Shown: positions 58,601 to 64,000 of the stretch, piece after piece | How positions within the stretch are numbered: position 1 is the stretch's first letter | Layout: each line of letters starts with the position of its first letter | NCBI GenBank assembly: GCA_000310025.1 | Contig: FN648540.1 | Location: 70,042-134,041, forward strand | Length of the DNA: 64,000 nucleotides | From: Ectocarpus siliculosus | Taxonomy: Eukaryota > Sar > Phaeophyceae > Ectocarpales > Ectocarpaceae | Reading direction: 5' to 3' | Notes under the pieces: model-generated | What the model was told of the DNA's origin: nothing | The model's database searches: none | What the model saw: only the letters and a program-made list of their open reading frames with translations | Position numbers and translations under genes: made by a program

Positions 58601-61600
58601 ACATCTGTTGTGCGAAGGACAATTGCGGGATGTGATGGGCAGAATCACGCACGATGCTGTTATACGGCAAGTGCTGTGCATGATGGGCACCGCCATGCCG
58701 TAGGTCGCAAAGACGGGAGCAACTCTCGCCAGAAAAAGCAAAGATTATAGTAGTTATATTCAGGTTCCCGCGGAGGTTGTCAAAGGTTAGGGTTGTTACC
58801 AATCATCCTCATGATGCCGCGCCGACAAGAAGGGTGACAACATAGACGGTGCGGTAAGGGACCCAGGAAGGGATGCTCGAAACGCTAACTTCTTACTTGA
58901 GAGGTCACGATGGATGTGACGAACAAAAAACGGGGATTCGTCGCGTACGTCAACAGCGGCAGGAGGGCTTGCGAGGCGAAGAAAATCGTGTGTTACCTCG
59001 ATCGCGCCTACGGCGGTGCTCCGTCGCGCAAGCGGCGCATGGTTCGTGGTCAAAAGGCTAGGTCACGAATACGTTAGATAACACCCCCCTCCCGCCGTAC
59101 CTCTTCTTTGTCTGCTTGGCCCTCTTGTAATCCTCGGGGTTGCAGTCTGTTCTCGTGTGCAAATCCCACCTGCTCGGATCCAGGAAAAAAAAAAAAAGCA
59201 CAACAAAGGGCAGACGATGAAACATCAACAAGCACCGAAAAACAAAACCGCAGACCAGCAACCTTCCGATTCCAGGCACAGCAAGGTCATGAAAGCCGCT
59301 GACCACCTCATGTGTAAACGACAAAAAAAATACAACTTAATGTGCCTGGTGTAGATTCGAGGACACGCACATGGGGCAGAGAGCAAGCACGAAACGACGG
59401 CAAAAAAACAACCAGCAAACGCCATAAACGCGGCACCACCACGCCACAAGCAGCTCAGAATAGCAGCCTCCGATGAGCAACTACACCAGTAGCGCGTGAC
59501 TTGGGGGTTCCGCAGAACCGTCAGCGTCGGCACCTTTTTCAGAGCCTATTGCTCGCTGCAGAACCAACTGGCAACACGGGTTGGCATGTGATTCACTCCA
59601 TATGCGTGTAGAGTACAGAACGATTGAATTTTGCTTCGCCTTTACTTATGAAAGCAACACTTGCTGTCACGTAGCAAGTCAAACACGAGATCGGCCAAAG
59701 CAGCAGCTCTGGGACCGACGAATGAGGCCTACGCTGCAGCGGTGCGACACAATTTCATTGCCTTGTCTTACACACGAGACAAAAACAGAGCGCGATTTAC
59801 TCTCGTTGCTCCATGTTCGAAAGGACAGCGACGGCAAAAAATACGCTTGACAAACAACCATCGGGCGGTGCCATCCATTCAGCACAACCGCAATTCCACA
59901 ACATGACAATAGTAAGCATTGTGTCCCTAAGGTCTACATTAACCCCGAGTGGTGCAGAGGGGCTAGGGGGCGAGGGATTGCGTGGGGCGATGCCGTATTA
60001 TATACTCACTGCTGATTGGGGTCCTGGCCCCCGTTGAAGCGAACTGTCTTCTTGCAGAGGGGACACACCAGGGCTCGAAAGTCCTTGTTTCCAGATGCCG
60101 CGCATGAGTGAGCCGCGTAGCTTCGGTGCGATAGACAGAACGTGCCTGTGGCAGGGTACCCACGACAATCAAAAGGGCAAACACGAGCATCGCCATCTTT
60201 GTTTACTCACAAGAGGGAAAGAGCTATTTCGACTGTTTCAATGGTAGTACGCATAGAAAATATCACAATTCTCCCTCCCGGACCGACACTCAAGTGCCAA
60301 AATGTTGTTCATCACGGGTGATCCTCACAGAGACCGCGGAATTTTCTTTCATCTGGGCACATCACATTTGAAGCAAAACGCGGCTTTCGCAACGACGAGC
60401 TTGGCGCGTTCGGCGCTGCGCGAGGAAAAGAAATTGCCGCTTCCGAGCTTGGCGACTGAGTAGTGCAGGTGCACCTGGGTTTCATGATGTAGGTCGTCAT
60501 CAGTATGTGGAGGGTCGGAAACGACGAACTCCACCAACAGCACCACCATCAACGGCCAGCGGCGGAGTCAGCGGCGCCATCACAGCCTTGAATACCTCCG
60601 GCCTTCGTATCGAATCGAGCACACGACTACCGCTCATCGAATCACGCACCGAACGCTCTGCCACCTCTGCGTTCTTCTGTGGATACGCAACATGTAGGCT
60701 ACTCACGGAATCGAGACATCTCAATACACAGGGGGAGCTGTTGCAGACTCATTGACAGACCCTCGCCGCAGACTACCGTAGGATACACAAGATACCCCCT
60801 GGACCGATTTTCAAAAATGACTGTGTGGGAGCCGTTTGTCGACAGCGTTCCGAAAACATAATATTTGATTTCCGCACCCCGTCGTGGAGAAATCGAGCTT
60901 CGAAGTTGGGGGGTTGTATCTTGTGTCATGTCACCTACAGGTAGTCTAATGTGGTCCAAGCGCTGCTGTGCATAGAAATAGAAATGCCCACATACATGCA
61001 TAATCTTACTGAGAGCAATGCTTGCGTGTCCATATGATACAGGGCAGGAAGTAACTCTGTAACTCGACGAGAATTTTCAGAACGCGGTTTGCATGTGGTT
61101 GGTGAGAAACAGAACTATACCGCCATCTCTTTGTCACAGCAGTATTTAGCAGCACCGAAGGGGTGGTAGACCCCGAGGACATTGGTGAACATTGTGTGTG
61201 CCGGGGAGCACCAGACAGCTGTAGCACAGAAGCCGGCCTTGAGGCTCACGTAGAGCTATGAGTACAATGCGAGCTGTGTGGGGCGACACCGACTGTTTGT
61301 ACGAAGACTTTACCTGCTGATCAGGGCTCCTGTGCCATCGCGATCGGCAGCAACAGCAGTGTGTATTGTGTGTTGTTGTTGGCCTGGTTGTGAACGGCCT
61401 AAACTCTTACTTTTCATCTCGATGTAGTTTGCCATCTGCTGAAGTCGTGAACGCTACAGGCGTTGAGGTGCATACTGGAACACTGCGAGAGGGGCCTAAA
61501 TGACTCGAAAGTAGACTTGGGAACGTTTAGAACGCCTCACACACATCAAATATGCTGCTGCTGTTGTCAACCAACTATTCGTGGTGTAGAGCGTTAACTC

Positions 61601-61700
61601 TCCTCTCACCGTTACAACAGTCACACTCGAACGGCAGGAAGTCCTGCTGGTTGCAGTTCTCTGCTCCGCAGTGCTTCCCGACGCCCGTAAACTCCGGCAT
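55606..61700 (-). CDS. ZFAND2: ZFAND2/SAP11-like protein: two AN1 and two C2H2 zinc fingers, 309 aa, complete
   Basis: Seven exons: 61700..61610, 60145..60010, 59169..59101, 58604..58503, 58090..57916, 56737..56585, 55809..55606. They sum to 930 bases (309 residues plus stop) with all phases matching. AN1 finger 1 is residues 11-45 (C-x4-C-x9-C-x2-C-x4-C-x2-H-x5-H-x-C; includes NQQDFLPFECDCCNGTFC). The intervening CPLC...H-x4-C site is at 58-90. AN1 finger 2 is 100-136 (RCASCGKETCLTHRFPD). C2H2 fingers lie at 219-240 and 264-285 (CPICNLHFADVALLVSHVEA). The protein ends CSIC. Animal ZFAND2 (AIRAP/AIRAPL) binds the proteasome/p97 under proteotoxic stress; plant SAP11/13 carry the same AN1-AN1-C2H2-C2H2 order. 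The CaaX-like end suggests prenylation and membrane attachment, as for AIRAPL. The start ATG at 61700 begins MPEFTGVGKHC, in family register. Confidence 0.93.
55996..56071 (+). repeat. tRNA-derived (SINE-like) sequence, copy 2
   Basis: Reads GTCGCCCCGGTGGTCTAGTG (A box) with a perfect B box GGTTCGAGTCC about 40 bases later, then an AT-rich tail (ACTAAATAAATC). The acceptor stem does not pair and the anticodon arm is abnormal, so a functional tRNA is unlikely. It lies antisense in the last intron of the ZFAND2-like gene. The shared 5' half with copy 1 supports a SINE family. Confidence 0.6.
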
Positions 61701-61998
61701 ACTGGCCCGTGTGTCGTGTCTTCGTGGTTTTGGGAACGGACTGTCGAAGAGTGCGGAGGAATTGGGCAGAGGCCCCGCAAAGCGGAAATAGGTTCTGAAC
61801 AGGTACCCTTGTCATTCCGCGGAGCCCTTCCGCGGAGCCCTTTCGCGGAGTGTCAGTTGTTGATTGGTACAACTTACGCCCGAGCGAGAGATCAGGTCGA
61901 CCTCTAACCTTGTCCTCTACTCTCGAGTGCACTCTCTCAAGAGCTCTCGTTTGTTCTTGCAGGGATCATCGGGATAGATCGGTTGTGGATGAGACGAC
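61701..61998. promoter_or_regulatory. Divergent promoter interval between ZFAND2-like and GOSR2-like genes
   Basis: 298 bases separate the two start codons, which point away from each other, so both promoters and 5' UTRs must lie here or overlap. A local tandem CCGCGGAGCCCTTCCGCGGA / GCCCTTTCGCGGAG repeat (about 61815-61850) could be a regulatory motif cluster. No TATA box is evident. Confidence 0.6.
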
Positions 61999-63045
61999 AT
62001 GACGTCAATCGTGGAGCTGTTTCCGAAAGCAAGAAGGTTGTCGTTTGATCTGCGGACGTTGCTGCAGTACGTCGAGAGAGGACACGCGAGCCCCGACGAT
62101 GCCGGCATGAACCTGGAGGAGTTTGGCCGGCAGCTGGACGTGTTGGAGAGCCTGGTGGGGCAGGAGCGGCCAACACAGCGAGAAGATTGGCGAAGGTATG
62201 GTATTTACATGCAGCGTACGTAGATAACTACAAGCAAGTCTGCGGGCAAACACACAGCAGTGCAGAGCAGTAGATGTTCCGACAGAGAGCCGAGGAGAGG
62301 CACCTCTACTGCTGTAGTCGACAGCAGTGCATTATGTAGGTGTTGAGGGGGGTACGGGGCAGTGTAGAGAGCACTCTTGTGCAATGCAGGTCAACCGAGG
62401 TTGCAGATAAGCAACTTTTTTATTTGCTCGATGCACAGCAGTACAAAATCGTACAATGCAGGTGTGCGACCGGCACTTCACGTCCTTGCAACCTATCTTC
62501 ACTTCATCTACATACATGGTCGTATCCCAGCATCGTTGGGTCTCGTTTGAGCCAATGTCTAGACGTCGAGACTACAGCAGCGTACGTATCATGGTGAAAG
62601 AGTTGTCAAGAAGAAACATTTTGAGAGTGGATGCGCTTGCACAGGCGGGTGATTGTATGGTGTGCGTATCTCATGGCACGCTGCTCATCATGGATACAAG
62701 GTCCAAGAGTCAGCGTCACCCCCGTTCAACTGGCTTGCTTGCTAATGTAGAGCTGATGACCTGACATGGGTGCCGAGATTGGAGGTGCTTGACGACAGCA
62801 GTAGTAGCAAGGTGGCCTGCAATTGTTTTTGTGCCTATCGGTCGTGCTGCTATCATCACCCTCTGTAGTGCTGATCGTTGAATGCCGCTCAATCGCCGCC
62901 GCCACCCATCCATCCCAGGAAGCTCCGGGAATTGCGAAACGAGCACGCTTTCTTGCGAGATCAGCTGGGGAGGTTCGACCAAGGGCGGCGAAAGGTCGGC
63001 CAGGAGGCCAAGGAACGGGAGGAGCTGTTGGCGCGAAGACATGCG
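61999..63045 (+). CDS. GOSR2: GOSR2/membrin-like Qb-SNARE, exons 1-2 (partial at window edge)
   Basis: Exon 1 is 61999..62195 (MTSIVELFPKARRLSFDLRT, then ECT-like DVLESLVGQERPTQREDWR; GTATGG donor, phase 2). Exon 2 is 62919..63045 (KLRELRNEHAFLRDQLGRFD and EAKEREELLARRHA; GTGAGA donor, phase 0). Together they give 108 codons. The pattern of an amphipathic N-terminal helix, a 'LE.L...E....R....R..V..L' helix and the ELL-R motif matches membrin, the Golgi SNARE that works with syntaxin 5, Bet1 and Sec22 in ER-to-Golgi fusion. The SNARE motif and the C-terminal membrane anchor are not in the remaining 950 bases and must lie beyond 64000. Not a truncated gene as far as can be seen. Confidence 0.85.
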
Positions 63046-63630
63046 GTGAGACTCGACTTCGGCTCTTCAGCGTTGTCCCTCGAGCAAAAGAATACCAAAT
63101 CGTTGGAGAACTGATCGGCCGCATCGGAAGCCAGTGATGCTGGTAGATGTCTAGAAAATATCAATACAATCAAAGAAAGACTTCCCATTCGAGATAATAC
63201 CAAAGTGAAGTCGAAGGGGATGTGATAAAAGTCTTAGTGAGAGCAGTGAGTGGGAAGAAAACAAGAAAACCGGCTGGATACTGACACCCGCTTGGCGCTA
63301 CAATAACGGGTATCTTGCTGGTGGGGAGTGTCAAGAGGTGCAGGTTGCGAAGACGAGATGGACTTGAACCTGTGTTTTTATCTGAGCCCCCAGCCTGTTT
63401 GTCGGATCATGGGCGGTTTAGCTGCAGTAGTTCGTGCCCCCAGAACTGATGCCTCTGGCCACCTCTTCGCGGTCTGTCCCAGGGGTGCAACGCCATCTAA
63501 AGATTGGCTACATACACGGGACCTCCGTTCGTCGTGCTATAGCTATTTAGTCAGCAACAGCTCCTGTGTTGTCTCTTGTCGTGTATCATGAGCAGCATGG
63601 TTGTATCCTCTCGTCTTGAATACGCGCACC

Positions 63631-64000
63631 ATGGTTTCAGTCTCTTGGTTTCCCGCATATTCACCGCACATGGGGCTGCGGCAGATTGTTATGGCTAAGG
63701 CTGTTGAAGAGTTTCTGCAGTCCGATTATCCCTCCATGCTATGGTATCGTACCACGGCCTCGTGCCAGGCAAGTTGTGCAACGTCTTTGCAAACCAAGGA
63801 TACTGGAGGGTTAGAGTTGCGCGAACGCAGTTTTGTGAAAATCGCACCACCAGCTGACCGACTATCGTATGTAGCTGGCATTCCCCCAACAGAAAGCCAA
63901 GAGGGCGATGATGTGAGGATGGTGCCGATGCAGAAAACGGTGGTTGACCTCTTCTTTGTGGTGGCGCATTCGAGCTTCGAGAGTAAGTCGAAGGGGGGTT
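63631..64000 (+). CDS. Unassigned open frame running off the window
   Basis: ATG at 63631 (second ATG at 63670) opens at least 123 codons with no stop before the window end; an in-frame TGA at 63589 precedes it. It contains KAVEEFLQSDYPSMLWYRTT and MVPMQKTVVDLFFVVAHSSF. A GTAAGT at about 63983 could be a donor. It lies where the second intron of the GOSR2-like gene should be, so it may be a nested gene, a transposon frame or chance. No family recognised. Confidence 0.35.
   Translation, partial: MVSVSWFPAYSPHMGLRQIVMAKAVEEFLQSDYPSMLWYRTTASCQASCATSLQTKDTGGLELRERSFVKIAPPADRLSYVAGIPPTESQEGDDVRMVPMQKTVVDLFFVVAHSSFESKSKGG

Noticed and set aside
59963-60196. Small secreted protein starting MAMLVFALLIVVGTLPQA on the minus strand
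   Set aside because: The overlapping frame 60145..60010 is an AN1 zinc-finger exon with exact phase and cysteine spacing; the hydrophobic start lies in its upstream intron.

Overview
This is a eukaryotic nuclear window. Genes are split into short exons (50-260 bp) by introns of about 0.1-2.9 kb with GT-AG borders, flanked by degenerate retrotransposons, foldback elements and satellites, and there is one 100-N assembly gap. The 22-residue FNIP-type leucine-rich repeats (core FNQPI...WPASLQQLSFG), the roughly 50% GC and the intron style resemble brown algal (Phaeophyceae, Ectocarpus-like) genomes as I remember them. A stramenopile source is likely; the exact genus is inference.

Layout. (1) About 3.0-33.1 kb, minus strand: one giant gene of about 49 exons, reconstructed here by matching reading frame, splice sites and intron phase. 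It encodes an SMCHD1/GMI1-type chromatin ATPase: ubiquitin-like N-terminus, GHKL ATPase, transducer region, a long series of Ig-like beta-sandwich exons, a short coiled coil and a C-terminal SMC-type hinge. Exons 1-16 join into exactly 629 codons without a phase break. Its introns hold foldback elements, a tRNA-derived repeat, a 45-bp satellite and the assembly gap. (2) 33-39 kb: no secure gene; simple-sequence tracts and a ~210-bp tandem repeat. (3) 39.9-41.7 kb and 52.6-53.8 kb, plus strand: two paralogous FNIP-repeat genes (20 and 12 repeats) whose upstream regions are also homologous, so they are a segmental duplication. (4) 43.8-47.95 kb, minus strand: a decayed Ty1/copia element between the two FNIP copies, with a possible ZIP-transporter exon beside it. 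(5) 49.8-50.3 kb: an inverted repeat with protein-like arms. (6) 55.6-61.7 kb, minus strand: a complete seven-exon gene for a 309-residue AN1/C2H2 zinc-finger protein of the ZFAND2 (AIRAP) / plant SAP11 family that ends in a CaaX-like tetrapeptide. (7) 61.999 kb onward, plus strand: the first two exons of a GOSR2/membrin Qb-SNARE gene, divergent from the zinc-finger gene across a 298-bp shared promoter interval and running out of the window.

Functionally, the right end pairs a proteotoxic-stress/ubiquitin adaptor with an ER-Golgi SNARE. The left end is a large epigenetic or DNA-repair ATPase. The middle is repeat-rich accessory DNA carrying fast-evolving repeat proteins.
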